Shown piece after piece: positions 23,588 to 31,872 of a stretch of DNA of 64,000 nucleotides. The DNA is from Sphingosinicella sp041916975 (lineage in GTDB: Bacteria; Pseudomonadota; Alphaproteobacteria; Sphingomonadales; Sphingomonadaceae): assembly GCF_041916975.1 (NCBI RefSeq), contig NZ_JAYRYK010000001.1:3720001-3784000 (forward strand), read 5' to 3'. The notes beneath the pieces were generated by a model, which was not told the origin of the DNA, searched no databases, and was given only the letters and a program-made list of their open reading frames with translations. Within the stretch, counting starts at the first letter, position 1; every line of letters starts with the position of its first letter. Made by a program: the position numbers and the translations under genes.

Positions 23588-26554
23588 ATGAAGATTCAAG
23601 TTCGCGCTATGGCCTGTGCAACTGTCTCGCTGGCGGCGATGCTGGCGGCCGCGCCCGCATGGTCGCAGGAGACGGCGTCCATAGAGGACGAGCTGATCGT
23701 CGTGACCGGCACCAACATTCGTGGCGCCGAAGTGATCGGCAGTGCCGTGCAATCGCTTACCGCCGAAGATCTCGCGAAGACCGGCAAGGCGACGATCGCC
23801 GAGCTGATGCGCGAGCTTCCCGTGAACTTCGCTGGCGGCGCCGCCAAATCGGACGGCAACCGCGGCGGTCAGGATACCAGCTCGGGCGGCTCGAACATGA
23901 CCGGCGGCTCGGGCGTCAACCTGCGCGGCCTTGGCGCGCTGTCGACGCTGGTGCTCGTGAACGGTCGCCGCGTCGCGGTGTCGGGGCAGTTCGGTGACTA
24001 TGTCGATATCTCGAACATTCCCGTTGCCGCGATCGAGCGTATCGAAATCCTGCAGGACGGCGCCTCCGCCGTTTACGGATCGGACGCTGTCGGCGGTGTC
24101 GTCAACATCATCCTGAAGCGCAAGGTCGACGGGCTTCACGCCGTGGGCCGCATCGGCACCGCCACGGAAGGCGGCGGCTTCGAATATCAGGGCAGCCTCG
24201 TCTGGGGCACGGGCTGGGACAGCGGCAACGTCGTCCTCGGCTATGAATACAACAAGCAGGAAAACGTGCTTGCCTCGCAGCGCAATTTCAACGGCGGCGA
24301 CTTCTCCGATCGCGGCGGCGTCAACTGGCCGCGGTACACCAGCCGCGCGGGTACGGCTGCGAACATCTTCACCGCCGGCGCCTCTTCGAACAGTCCGGTT
24401 GCGTATACCGTTCCGGTGGGCCCGGGCACGGGTCTGACGGTCGGCTCGCTGACCCCCGCAACGGGCGGCTTCGGCAACAGCTACGACCCGTGGGAGTCGT
24501 TCGACATCCTGCCCGAAATGCAGCGGCACAGCCTGTTCATGTCGTTCGACCAGCAGATCGGCGACCGGCTCGAAGTTTACGGCGACGCTCGCTACACGCA
24601 CCGCAAGGGCAGCTACAACACCGGCTACGGCGTCAGCTACAACAGCCTTCCCGCAACCAATCCGAACTACATCACGGGCGTGTCGAACAACTTCGGCGTC
24701 GTGATCGACGACCTGTCGCTTCACCGTGACGTCGCGGTAAAGAGCCTCGCGCTCGAAGGTGGGGTTCGCTACGAGATGTTCGGCGACTGGATCGCCGATG
24801 CGACTGTCTCCTACAGCCGCGAGAAGCAGTTCCGGCAAAGCCAGGCACTGCGCGATTCGAACGTGATGGAGTATCTGCCGAGCGGCGCGTTTGCGCCCAG
24901 CTCGCTCGTCTGCTCGCTGATGGGACTCAATTCGTCCAATATCGGTGCAATTGCGGTGCCGACGCAGGCGCAAACCTATTGCGCCGGTCTCAACTATGAA
25001 ACGTTCAATCCTTATTCGTCGGAGCCGCTTTCGGCGGCAGTGCTCAATCAGCTGATCGGCTACGAGGATCTGACGTTCAAGTCCGACGTGATCCAGACGA
25101 CGCTGAAGGCGGACGGTACGCTCATCGATCTGCCGGGCGGGCCGCTACGGCTTGCGGGCGGCGTCGATTACCGCGAGGAAAAGATCAACGGCGTCCTCGA
25201 TTTCAATTACCGCAGCATCAATCCGCACGTCGTGCCTTATGGCACCACGAAGCAGAAGATCTTCTCGATGTTCGGCGAGGTTTCGCTGCCGATCTTCGGC
25301 GAGGAGAATGCGGTTCCCGGCATTCGGGCGCTCGAATTCTCGGCCGCGGTTCGGCACGAAAGCTCGAAGGGCCTGAAGGACTTCAAGACGACCGATCCCA
25401 AGTTTGGATTCCGCTATGCGCCGGTCGAGGGCTTCAACATCCGCGGCAGCTGGGGCACGTCGTTCCACGCCCCGCCGATGCGTTTCCAGTATGACGGCCC
25501 GCAGCCGGTCGGCGGCGGCAATGCGATCTTCTATGGCAACGGGCTCTATTTCGCGCCGTGCAATACGACGCTTGTCGAGCTGAATGGTTTCTCGGGAACG
25601 CCGGGCTCGGCGACGGGCAATTGCTCGTTCACCGGCATGGTCGTTTCCGGCGGTGCCGGTCCGACGCTGAAGCCCGAGACCGCCACGACATGGACGCTTG
25701 GCCTCGATATTGCGCCGCCGCCGATCCCCGGCCTGCGCATCGGCGTGAATTATTTCAACATCAAGATCGAAAACCGACTGGTGCGCATCACCGGTGGTAC
25801 GCTGAGCGGCATTCTGGCGAACTATTTCGCCACGGGTACCAGCCCTTATATCAACAACCTGATCTTCAACCCGGATGATGCGCTCGTTCAGTCGCTGATG
25901 GACGATCCGCGCTTCATCGGTCTTTCCGGCGCAGGCCCGACCCGCACCGCAAGCCAGATCCAGGGTATCATCTACGCGACGCAGACCAACCTCGCGAACC
26001 TGAAGATGCAGGGCTTCGATCTTTCGCTCAACTACGCGTTCGACGCGGGATCGCTGGGCGAATTCGAACTCTTCGGCAACGGCACGCTGATCACCGGCTA
26101 CGAGATCGAAGGCGTTCCCGGTGCCGGCTATGTCGACAAGCTGGGGCTTTACGAAAGCACCGGCAACCCGGTCGAGTTCAAGTCGCGTCAGGGTATCGCC
26201 TGGTCGAAGGGGGCGTTCAACGCGGTTCTTTCGGCGAACTATACGAGCGGTTACGAGTGCGTCTCCGGCTGCTACGTGCCGTCGGCGACGGGTGCCCCCA
26301 TCACCAACACCTCGCCGGTCAAGATCGACTCCTGGCTGACCTTCGATCTGCAGCTGGGCGTCGACCTCACCGGCCTTGGCGGTGCCTTCCGTGATGCCGG
26401 GCTCACCTTCAACGCGCTCAACGTGTTCAACCAGGACCCGCCGTTCATCGATACCGGCCGTGTCGTGGTGAACAACGCGGCCGAGCCCTATGATCAGGCG
26501 AACGCCACGATCATCGGGCGCACGGTGTCGCTGACGCTGCGCAAGCGCTTCTAG
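23588..26554 (+). CDS. TonB-dependent outer membrane receptor
   Basis: This is a 988-residue receptor. A signal peptide ends near PAWSQ, followed by the TonB-box-like ELIVVTGTNIRGAEV, the plug (RIEILQDGASAVYGSDAVGGVVNIIL region) and a long barrel ending TVSLTLRKRF. The gly/ser-rich plug insert (about residues 95-120) and GTNIRG start are typical of the large sphingomonad and Xanthomonas-type receptors that take up carbohydrates or aromatics. It is divergent from the meta-cleavage block B, which suggests that they share an inducer. A hairpin terminator follows. Confidence 0.92.
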   Translation: MKIQVRAMACATVSLAAMLAAAPAWSQETASIEDELIVVTGTNIRGAEVIGSAVQSLTAEDLAKTGKATIAELMRELPVNFAGGAAKSDGNRGGQDTSSGGSNMTGGSGVNLRGLGALSTLVLVNGRRVAVSGQFGDYVDISNIPVAAIERIEILQDGASAVYGSDAVGGVVNIILKRKVDGLHAVGRIGTATEGGGFEYQGSLVWGTGWDSGNVVLGYEYNKQENVLASQRNFNGGDFSDRGGVNWPRYTSRAGTAANIFTAGASSNSPVAYTVPVGPGTGLTVGSLTPATGGFGNSYDPWESFDILPEMQRHSLFMSFDQQIGDRLEVYGDARYTHRKGSYNTGYGVSYNSLPATNPNYITGVSNNFGVVIDDLSLHRDVAVKSLALEGGVRYEMFGDWIADATVSYSREKQFRQSQALRDSNVMEYLPSGAFAPSSLVCSLMGLNSSNIGAIAVPTQAQTYCAGLNYETFNPYSSEPLSAAVLNQLIGYEDLTFKSDVIQTTLKADGTLIDLPGGPLRLAGGVDYREEKINGVLDFNYRSINPHVVPYGTTKQKIFSMFGEVSLPIFGEENAVPGIRALEFSAAVRHESSKGLKDFKTTDPKFGFRYAPVEGFNIRGSWGTSFHAPPMRFQYDGPQPVGGGNAIFYGNGLYFAPCNTTLVELNGFSGTPGSATGNCSFTGMVVSGGAGPTLKPETATTWTLGLDIAPPPIPGLRIGVNYFNIKIENRLVRITGGTLSGILANYFATGTSPYINNLIFNPDDALVQSLMDDPRFIGLSGAGPTRTASQIQGIIYATQTNLANLKMQGFDLSLNYAFDAGSLGEFELFGNGTLITGYEIEGVPGAGYVDKLGLYESTGNPVEFKSRQGIAWSKGAFNAVLSANYTSGYECVSGCYVPSATGAPITNTSPVKIDSWLTFDLQLGVDLTGLGGAFRDAGLTFNALNVFNQDPPFIDTGRVVVNNAAEPYDQANATIIGRTVSLTLRKRF

Positions 26555-26565
26555 GCAGGGCAGGC

Positions 26566-26600
26566 GGGGACCGGTGCAGCCTGTATCGGTCCCCGTTCTT
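26566..26600 (+). terminator. Rho-independent-like terminator after TonB receptor
   Basis: GGGGACCG (26566-26573) pairs perfectly with CGGTCCCC (26587-26594) around a 13-nt loop, followed by GTTCTT. The T-run is weak, but the position 11 nt after the receptor stop supports termination before the GntR gene. Confidence 0.6.
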
Positions 26601-26647
26601 CACAGGGGTGGTTTCCAACGGCGTGCCGTTCATTCTAGAATGCGTCG

Positions 26648-27391
26648 ATGACCGAAGACCCTGACAGCAACGAAGACGTAGCGGTCGCCAAGACGATCGC
26701 CAATCATACGTACCAGCAGCTCCGCCGCGATATCGTGTCGGGTGTGCTCGCGCCCGGCACCAAGCTGCGCATGGACATGCTGATCAAGCGCTACGGCGTT
26801 GGCATGAGCCCGCTGCGCGAGGCGCTCGTGAAGCTCACCGGCGACGCGCTGGTGCACGCGGAAGGGCAGCGGGGCTTCTGGGTTTCGCCGATCTCGATCG
26901 AAGAGCTCGACGACACCATGGCCATCCGCACGCTTATCGAGACCGAAGCGGTGGTTCGCTCCATCGAGAACGGCGGCCCGGAGTGGGAAGAGCGTGTTCG
27001 ACAGGCCTATGAGACGCTGTCGTCGCTGGAGGAACGGCTTTCCGAGAATGACGAAGGCGTGCTCGCCCAGTGGGAGCGCGCCAATGCGCAGTTCCACGAG
27101 GCGCTCGTTTCGGCGTGCGGATCGGCGTGGCTCGTGCGTCTGCGCCGGACGCTGCACCAGCATTCGGAGCGTTACCGGGCGATTTCGCTCGCGAACCGTC
27201 CGGCTGGGCGCGATGTTCACGACGAACATGAAGCCATCGCGGAGGCAGCACTCAGCCGCAAGTCGCTGCGCGCCAGCCGCCTGATCGAGGTTCACCTGCA
27301 GCGGACGGCCGATGCGGTGCGGGAAGCCATGCGCGCGCGCGCGGAGGAAACCGCGCCGCCCAAAGGCAAAAGGCGGCAACCCGCGCGCTGA
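26648..27391 (+). CDS. GntR-family regulator (FCD/FadR C-domain)
   Basis: This is a 247-residue regulator. Its N-terminal winged helix has TYQQLRRDIVSGVLAPGTKLRM and GVGMSPLREALVKLTGDALV. The FCD effector domain follows (TMAIRTLIETEAVVRSIENG, FHEALVSACGS, HDEHEAIAEAALSR). It is followed at once by an exported-protein/esterase pair whose leader contains CAACGTATACGTTG, a palindrome with the GTATAC centre common in FadR-subfamily operators. The same palindrome recurs before the LigB-like gene. It is therefore the prime candidate repressor of both units. Confidence 0.88.
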   Translation: MTEDPDSNEDVAVAKTIANHTYQQLRRDIVSGVLAPGTKLRMDMLIKRYGVGMSPLREALVKLTGDALVHAEGQRGFWVSPISIEELDDTMAIRTLIETEAVVRSIENGGPEWEERVRQAYETLSSLEERLSENDEGVLAQWERANAQFHEALVSACGSAWLVRLRRTLHQHSERYRAISLANRPAGRDVHDEHEAIAEAALSRKSLRASRLIEVHLQRTADAVREAMRARAEETAPPKGKRRQPAR

Positions 27392-27436
27392 AAGACGCTT
27401 TTGACGAGACCGATATTGGCTTTTGAGGATATAAAG

Positions 27437-27450
27437 CAACGTATACGTTG
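27437..27450. promoter_or_regulatory. GntR-type operator, copy 1
   Basis: The perfect 14-bp palindrome CAACGTATACGTTG lies 24 nt before the ATG at 27475, just upstream of the ribosome site GGAGGGG. The identical 14-mer is at 29531-29544. Its GTATAC core fits operators of FCD-type GntR proteins, and such a gene ends 45 nt upstream. Binding has not been shown. Confidence 0.7.
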
Positions 27451-27474
27451 TAATGGGATGGAGGGGTATTCACT

Positions 27475-28095
27475 ATGATAACGACCGCGCTCATCGCGCT
27501 TGCCACTGCGACGGCCGCTCCGCAGGCGACGTGTGCCACGCCCGAACAGGCCGCCGCCGTGCGCAGCTTTTATACCGCGCTGCCCAGCGCGCCGCCGCTC
27601 GTCGCGCGGCGGCACATGAACCTCGCCGAGGAAGTCGTCTCTTCGGGTTTGCCCGCGGAGTATGCGACGGGCGTTTCAGGCGCACACTTCAAGGCGGTGT
27701 GGGATTCGGTGGCCGAATGGCCCGTGGCGTTCTTCATCATGGACCAGAAGGGCTGGATCATGAAGTTCGAGGGGCCGGTGCCCGCGCTGCTCGGCAACAA
27801 GCGGAACGATGCCTTCACCGACGTGAAAGCGCCGGGCGCGAATGGGCTTATCAGCCATATCCGGCCCGACCTCGTTACCTCGATCCACGCTGTGGAGCTT
27901 CCGGGCGGCAAGGGGCGCGACGGCAAGACGCGCGAGGGTATGACGCGTGCGGTGATCTTCTACGATGCCTCGCAGGAATCGGTGTTCGGCCTGTATGCGA
28001 GCCTTGCCGGGGAGGACCTCAACAAGGCGGCGATCCCGGTGTTCGAGAAGACGATGGCGCTGATGCGCGCGCTGCCGCAGGTGTGCGGGCGCTAA
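27475..28095 (+). CDS. Exported protein, distantly ChuX/HutX-like (copy 1)
   Basis: This 206-residue protein has a short signal peptide (MITTALIALATATAA) and no further membrane segment. The middle part, KFEGPVP (97-103) followed by GLISHIRPD (124-132) and then VFGLYAS, recalls the order of motifs in cytoplasmic haem-handling ChuX/HutX proteins (FEGPLP, GLHGHLR). This is my comparison from memory and could be only fold-level. A clear paralogue (SGLP, SHIQLDQVAAIYATEL, GVYAS) is at 31873-32505. It is 11 nt upstream of an esterase gene and downstream of the GntR operator. Confidence 0.55.
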   Translation: MITTALIALATATAAPQATCATPEQAAAVRSFYTALPSAPPLVARRHMNLAEEVVSSGLPAEYATGVSGAHFKAVWDSVAEWPVAFFIMDQKGWIMKFEGPVPALLGNKRNDAFTDVKAPGANGLISHIRPDLVTSIHAVELPGGKGRDGKTREGMTRAVIFYDASQESVFGLYASLAGEDLNKAAIPVFEKTMALMRALPQVCGR

Positions 28096-28106
28096 AGGGG
28101 ATGACG

Positions 28107-29465
28107 ATGAAACCGCTTCTGCTCGGCCTCTGCCTCGCCGCCACGCTTTCTGCTTCGCCTGTCTCGGCGCAGGGCATTCCCGTGCCGGAGGCCTGGGACT
28201 ATGTGCGGATGACGCCCGAAGAGCGCAGCGCGCTTCGCGACAGGGTGGATGCCCTGCCGCCCGAACTCAAGGAAGAGCACAACACCGCGCTTTCGAAGCA
28301 GGTCAACACGCTTCCCACGTGGCTTTACGAGGCGCTCAGCAACGAACTCGTTGCGCGGCATCATTGCACGACCGGCAGCTACAACGGCCCGATGCCCAAG
28401 CCGCCGGTGCCCGATGCGTGGGGCTATGTGAAGCGTGTGCCGCACCAGCGCTATCATTACCGCCTGCGCGCGCGGGGACTGCCCGCCGCCGAAAAGGCGG
28501 TTTACGACGCCAAGATGGCGGAGGAGATGGCGAAGCTTCCGGCGTGGCTGCAGGCCGCGCTGCAGGAAGAGGCCGTGCGGTACGATGCCTATCTCGGCCT
28601 TGATCCCTGCAAACGGCCCGGCATCGGCGCCTTTTACAGCGATGCGCCAAAGGCGGTTTCGACGCCGCAATCGGTGCAGTGGGATCTGACATCCTCCAAG
28701 GGCCAGACCTACCGCATCATGATTGCGCCACCGCTCACGCCGCCGCCGGCGGGTGGCTACCCGGTTGTCTACGTGCTCGACGGCAACGCCAATTTCGGGA
28801 CGGTTTCGGATGCGCTGCGCCTGCAGGGGCGGCGACCGGAACGGACCGGGGTTTCGGCGGCACTCGTCGTCGGCATCGGCTATCCGATCGACGGGCCGTT
28901 CGACGAGAAGCGGCGCGGCTACGATTATGTCGTGCGTTCGCCGGGCGCGAATTCGCCCAAGCATGGCGAAGGCGGACAGCTCGAGCCCGATAGCGGCGGC
29001 GGGGCGGCGGATTTCCTCTCGTTTATCGAAACCGAGCTGAAACCGGCGGTCGAAAAAGCTTATGCGGTGGACCGGACGCGGCAGACGCTGCTCGGCCATT
29101 CGTTCGGTGGGTTCTTCACGCTCTACACGCTGTTCAACCGTCCGCAGGCGTTCCAGAACTATCTGGCGTTCAGCCCGTCGGTCTGGTGGAACAACCGCTC
29201 GCTTTTTGAAGACGAGCGGCGATTCATTGCCGCGCGCAAGGCGGGCGATCCGCCTGTCAGCGTGTTCGTTGCCACGGGCGGCCTCGAAGAAACGAAGCGG
29301 ATACCGATGGTGACGGACAGCCGCGAGGTCGTCTCGCGCCTGAAGGCCGCAACGGGCGTGAACACGGATATCTACATTGCCGAAGGCGAGGACCACGGCT
29401 CGATCGTGCCGACCGCACTCAGCCGCGCGCTGCGTGCGCGGATCGGAGATGGCTTCAAGAAGTAG
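28107..29465 (+). CDS. Exported IroE/Fes-like esterase with duplicated N-terminal accessory domain
   Basis: This is a 452-residue secreted alpha/beta hydrolase (putative esterase family of Fes, IroE and BesA). The signal peptide is MKPLLLGLCLAATLSASPVSA. Residues about 25-165 hold two copies of a small helical module (PVPEAWDYVRMTPEERSALR and PVPDAWGYVKRVPHQRYHYR). The hydrolase domain follows, with YVLDGNANFG, the nucleophile Ser332 in GHSFGG, SPSVWWNNRS and a C-terminal His in EGEDHGS. Starting at the second ATG (28107) gives a 6-nt spacing from AAAGGGG. Such enzymes cleave ester bonds in siderophores; the actual ester here is unknown. Confidence 0.82.
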   Translation: MKPLLLGLCLAATLSASPVSAQGIPVPEAWDYVRMTPEERSALRDRVDALPPELKEEHNTALSKQVNTLPTWLYEALSNELVARHHCTTGSYNGPMPKPPVPDAWGYVKRVPHQRYHYRLRARGLPAAEKAVYDAKMAEEMAKLPAWLQAALQEEAVRYDAYLGLDPCKRPGIGAFYSDAPKAVSTPQSVQWDLTSSKGQTYRIMIAPPLTPPPAGGYPVVYVLDGNANFGTVSDALRLQGRRPERTGVSAALVVGIGYPIDGPFDEKRRGYDYVVRSPGANSPKHGEGGQLEPDSGGGAADFLSFIETELKPAVEKAYAVDRTRQTLLGHSFGGFFTLYTLFNRPQAFQNYLAFSPSVWWNNRSLFEDERRFIAARKAGDPPVSVFVATGGLEETKRIPMVTDSREVVSRLKAATGVNTDIYIAEGEDHGSIVPTALSRALRARIGDGFKK

Positions 29466-29502
29466 GGAAGGGCGCTATTCGGCGCGGCGGAAGCACTTGC
29501 TC

Positions 29503-29546
29503 TTGACTTTTTTCCGCGAACAACGAATTACAACGTATACGTTGTA
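29503..29546 (+). promoter_or_regulatory. Promoter and GntR-type operator, copy 2
   Basis: TTGACT (29503-29508) is a good -35 box with GAATTA (29525-29530) at a 16-nt spacing. The perfect 18-bp palindrome TACAACGTATACGTTGTA (29529-29546) abuts and overlaps this -10, so a bound regulator would block transcription of the LigB-like and esterase genes. It shares its central 14 bp with the site at 27437. Confidence 0.7.
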
Positions 29547-29569
29547 TATGCAAAGAGGGGACGGACGTC

Positions 29570-30679
29570 GTGGGAGAAGTGCTTGGTCTCGGTGTGTCGC
29601 ACTATCCGCCGCTCAGCGGGCGAGATGCCGACATGGCCAATATCCTGAAGGGCCGCCTTCAGGACCCGGATGTTCCCCCCCACGAAAAGGATCCTGCCAA
29701 CTGGCCCGCCGACATGCAGGCGGAGTGGGGCAGCGACGAAGGGCTTGCGGGCGCGGCACGCCACCGTGCGGCGATGCTGCACGGGCTGCGCAAGGCGCGC
29801 GAGGCGCTCGATGCCTTCAACCCCGATTTCGTCATCATCTGGGGTGACGACCAGTATGAGAATTTCCGCGAGACGATCATCCCGCCTTTCTGCGTGATGG
29901 CCTATGAGGACATGGCCGTGCATCCGTGGGGGCACGCGTCCGAATCCGCGATGTTCTCCGATAAGGAAGACGAGTGGGGCGGCGGCAAGCCCAACGTGTG
30001 GAATGAGCGCAAGGACTTCGAGATTACAGTGCGTGGCCATCGCAAGGCCGCCAAGTATCTCGCGGAGTCCCTGCTCGAACGCGACTTCGACGTTTCCTAC
30101 GCCTACAAGCCGCTGCACCATCCAAGCCTGCCGCACGCATTCCTGAATTCGATTCTTTATCTCGACTACGACCGCAAGGGATTCCCCTGGCCGGTCGTGC
30201 CGTTCCAGATCAATTGCTATGGCCGCGCGGTCATCAGCTACCGCGGCTTCATCAGCCGACTTGCCGATCGCGGGCGCGAGCTTGATCCGCCGTCGCCGTC
30301 GCCGCGCCGCGTGTTCGACATGGGGGCGGAAGTCGCGCGCATCTGTGCCGAGAGCCCGTGGCGTGTGGCGCTGATCGCGTCGTCGAGCTGGAGCCATGCC
30401 TTCCTCGTCGATCGGACCTACCGGATGCAGCCGGACGTGGAGCTTGATCGCAGGCTTTACGATGCGCTCGTTGCCGGTGACTGGGACGTGTGGCGCAATC
30501 TCAGCCTGCGCCAGATCGAGGAGTCCGGCGATCAGGAACTGCTCAACTGGTTCGCGCTTGCGGGTGCGATGAACGCACTTGGCCAGCGCTGCGAATGGTC
30601 CGATTTCGTGCAGACCTACGTGTTCAATTCGAGCAAGGTGACGGCGGTCTTTCCGCCGGTGGGAGGGGTGAAGGCATGA
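29570..30679 (+). CDS. LigB-superfamily (class III extradiol dioxygenase-like) protein
   Basis: This 369-residue protein has the LigB layout: an N-terminal GVSHYPPL with H11, the strand VIIWGDDQYENFRETIIPPF, HHPSLPHAF with a possible catalytic His189, then VPFQINCYG and SSSWSHAFLVD. LigB binds iron through two His and a Glu; the second His (in NDHATAF of LigB) aligns with Gln95 in GDDQYENF, so ring cleavage is not assured. The GTG start at 29570 has GAGGGG upstream, and the stop overlaps the next esterase by ATGA. It may cleave a catechol released by that esterase, or act as a hydrolase or other metal enzyme. Confidence 0.72.
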   Translation: MGEVLGLGVSHYPPLSGRDADMANILKGRLQDPDVPPHEKDPANWPADMQAEWGSDEGLAGAARHRAAMLHGLRKAREALDAFNPDFVIIWGDDQYENFRETIIPPFCVMAYEDMAVHPWGHASESAMFSDKEDEWGGGKPNVWNERKDFEITVRGHRKAAKYLAESLLERDFDVSYAYKPLHHPSLPHAFLNSILYLDYDRKGFPWPVVPFQINCYGRAVISYRGFISRLADRGRELDPPSPSPRRVFDMGAEVARICAESPWRVALIASSSWSHAFLVDRTYRMQPDVELDRRLYDALVAGDWDVWRNLSLRQIEESGDQELLNWFALAGAMNALGQRCEWSDFVQTYVFNSSKVTAVFPPVGGVKA

Positions 30680-31848
30680 AGACAAAAACAGCACTTGGGA
30701 TCATATTCGCCGCGGCTGTCACCGTGATGGCGGCGGCGCCTGTGGAGGCGTTGGCGCAGACGGCGCAGGCATCCGTGCTGCCGGATACGACCTCTTGGGA
30801 AGTGACCTCAAAATCCGGGCATCGCTACCAGATCTTCGCGGCGTGGCCGAAGGGCGAGGCCCCCGCTGGCGGCTGGCCCGTCGTTTACGTGCTCGATGCC
30901 AACATCATGTTCGGCACGATGGTGGATACGGTGCGCGCGATGGAACGCCGCGAGGCATCGCAGCCGGCGGTGGTCATCGGGATCGGTTATCCGCTGGATC
31001 TCGACCCACGCATCGAACGCGCGCGCGATTTGACCGCGCGCCTCGGCACGCAGGAACCGACCTTGCCGGGAACGGGCGGTGCGGAATCCTTCGCGGATTT
31101 CATCGCGAACGAGCTGAAGCCGTCGATCACGGCACGCTTCCGGATTGATCCAGCGCGTGAGACGATCTTCGGACATTCCTATGGCGGCCACTTCGTTCTC
31201 TATACGCTGGTGAACCGGCCCGAACTGTTCGACAACTGGATCGCCGCGAGCCCCTCGCTGTGGTTCGAGAACCGGCTGCTTGCCAATCACAACGTTCGCG
31301 ACCGCATCGGCCCCAAGCTGGCGGCGACCCGCGCGACGGGGCGCGTTCTCGTTACTGCGGGCGAATACGAGCAGGGCGTCGATCCGGAATTCCCGAATCC
31401 GCGCCTGCCGCTGCTGATGGAACGCAAGATGGTGGATAACGCGCGCGAGTATGCCGAATTCCTCGCCGCGCAGCCCGGCATCGAAGCGCGCTTCGAAAAG
31501 ATCGCGGGCGAAGATCACGGCAGCGTCATTCCCGTGGCGATGACGCGCGGCATACGCTTTGTGTTCGCGCCCGGCGCGAAGCAGCCGGCGCCTGCGCCGA
31601 AGCCCGCACCGTTCAAGAACCCGACACGCTACAAGGTGCCGGATGCCGCGAGTTATCTGAAGATGACGCCCGAGGCGCGTTACGACCTTCGCATGAAGGT
31701 GCGCCGTTTGCCGGAAGCTCAGCGCAAGGCGTGGGTGGAGGCGTTAGATCGCAGCCTGCAGACCGGGCTCACCTATGGTCCGCACCGCGTGCTCGCGGAA
31801 GAGCGGATTGCGATGGACAAGAAGCACGGCACCGCGCCGGTCGATTGA
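30676..31848 (+). CDS. Exported IroE/Fes-like esterase with C-terminal accessory domain
   Basis: This is a 390-residue exported hydrolase. The signal peptide ends near VEALA. The esterase core has YVLDANIMFG, the nucleophile Ser168 in GHSYGG, SPSLWFENR and the His of GEDHGSVIP. A Pro/Ala linker (KQPAPAPKPAP) leads to a 71-residue C-terminal helical module (320-390) starting KVPDAASYLKMTPEARYDLR, the same module found twice at the N-terminus of the 28107 esterase. The start overlaps the LigB-like stop by 4 nt, suggesting one pathway: ester cleavage in the periplasm, then metabolism of the released phenol. Confidence 0.85.
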   Translation: MKTKTALGIIFAAAVTVMAAAPVEALAQTAQASVLPDTTSWEVTSKSGHRYQIFAAWPKGEAPAGGWPVVYVLDANIMFGTMVDTVRAMERREASQPAVVIGIGYPLDLDPRIERARDLTARLGTQEPTLPGTGGAESFADFIANELKPSITARFRIDPARETIFGHSYGGHFVLYTLVNRPELFDNWIAASPSLWFENRLLANHNVRDRIGPKLAATRATGRVLVTAGEYEQGVDPEFPNPRLPLLMERKMVDNAREYAEFLAAQPGIEARFEKIAGEDHGSVIPVAMTRGIRFVFAPGAKQPAPAPKPAPFKNPTRYKVPDAASYLKMTPEARYDLRMKVRRLPEAQRKAWVEALDRSLQTGLTYGPHRVLAEERIAMDKKHGTAPVD

Positions 31849-31861
31849 ACGACCGGCGCGG
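31832..31861. terminator. Perfect 12-bp hairpin between convergent genes, spanning an esterase stop codon
   Basis: CCGCGCCGGTCG (31832-31843) and CGACCGGCGCGG (31850-31861) are perfectly complementary around the loop ATTGAA, which contains the TGA stop of the esterase. It lies between convergent genes and can act in both directions, although no T-run follows on either strand. Confidence 0.6.
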
Positions 31862-31872
31862 CTTCATCGCCG

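Noticed and set aside
29570..30679. Calling the LigB-like gene a confirmed gallate or protocatechuate dioxygenase
   Set aside because: An expected iron-ligand His aligns with Gln, so only superfamily membership is supported.
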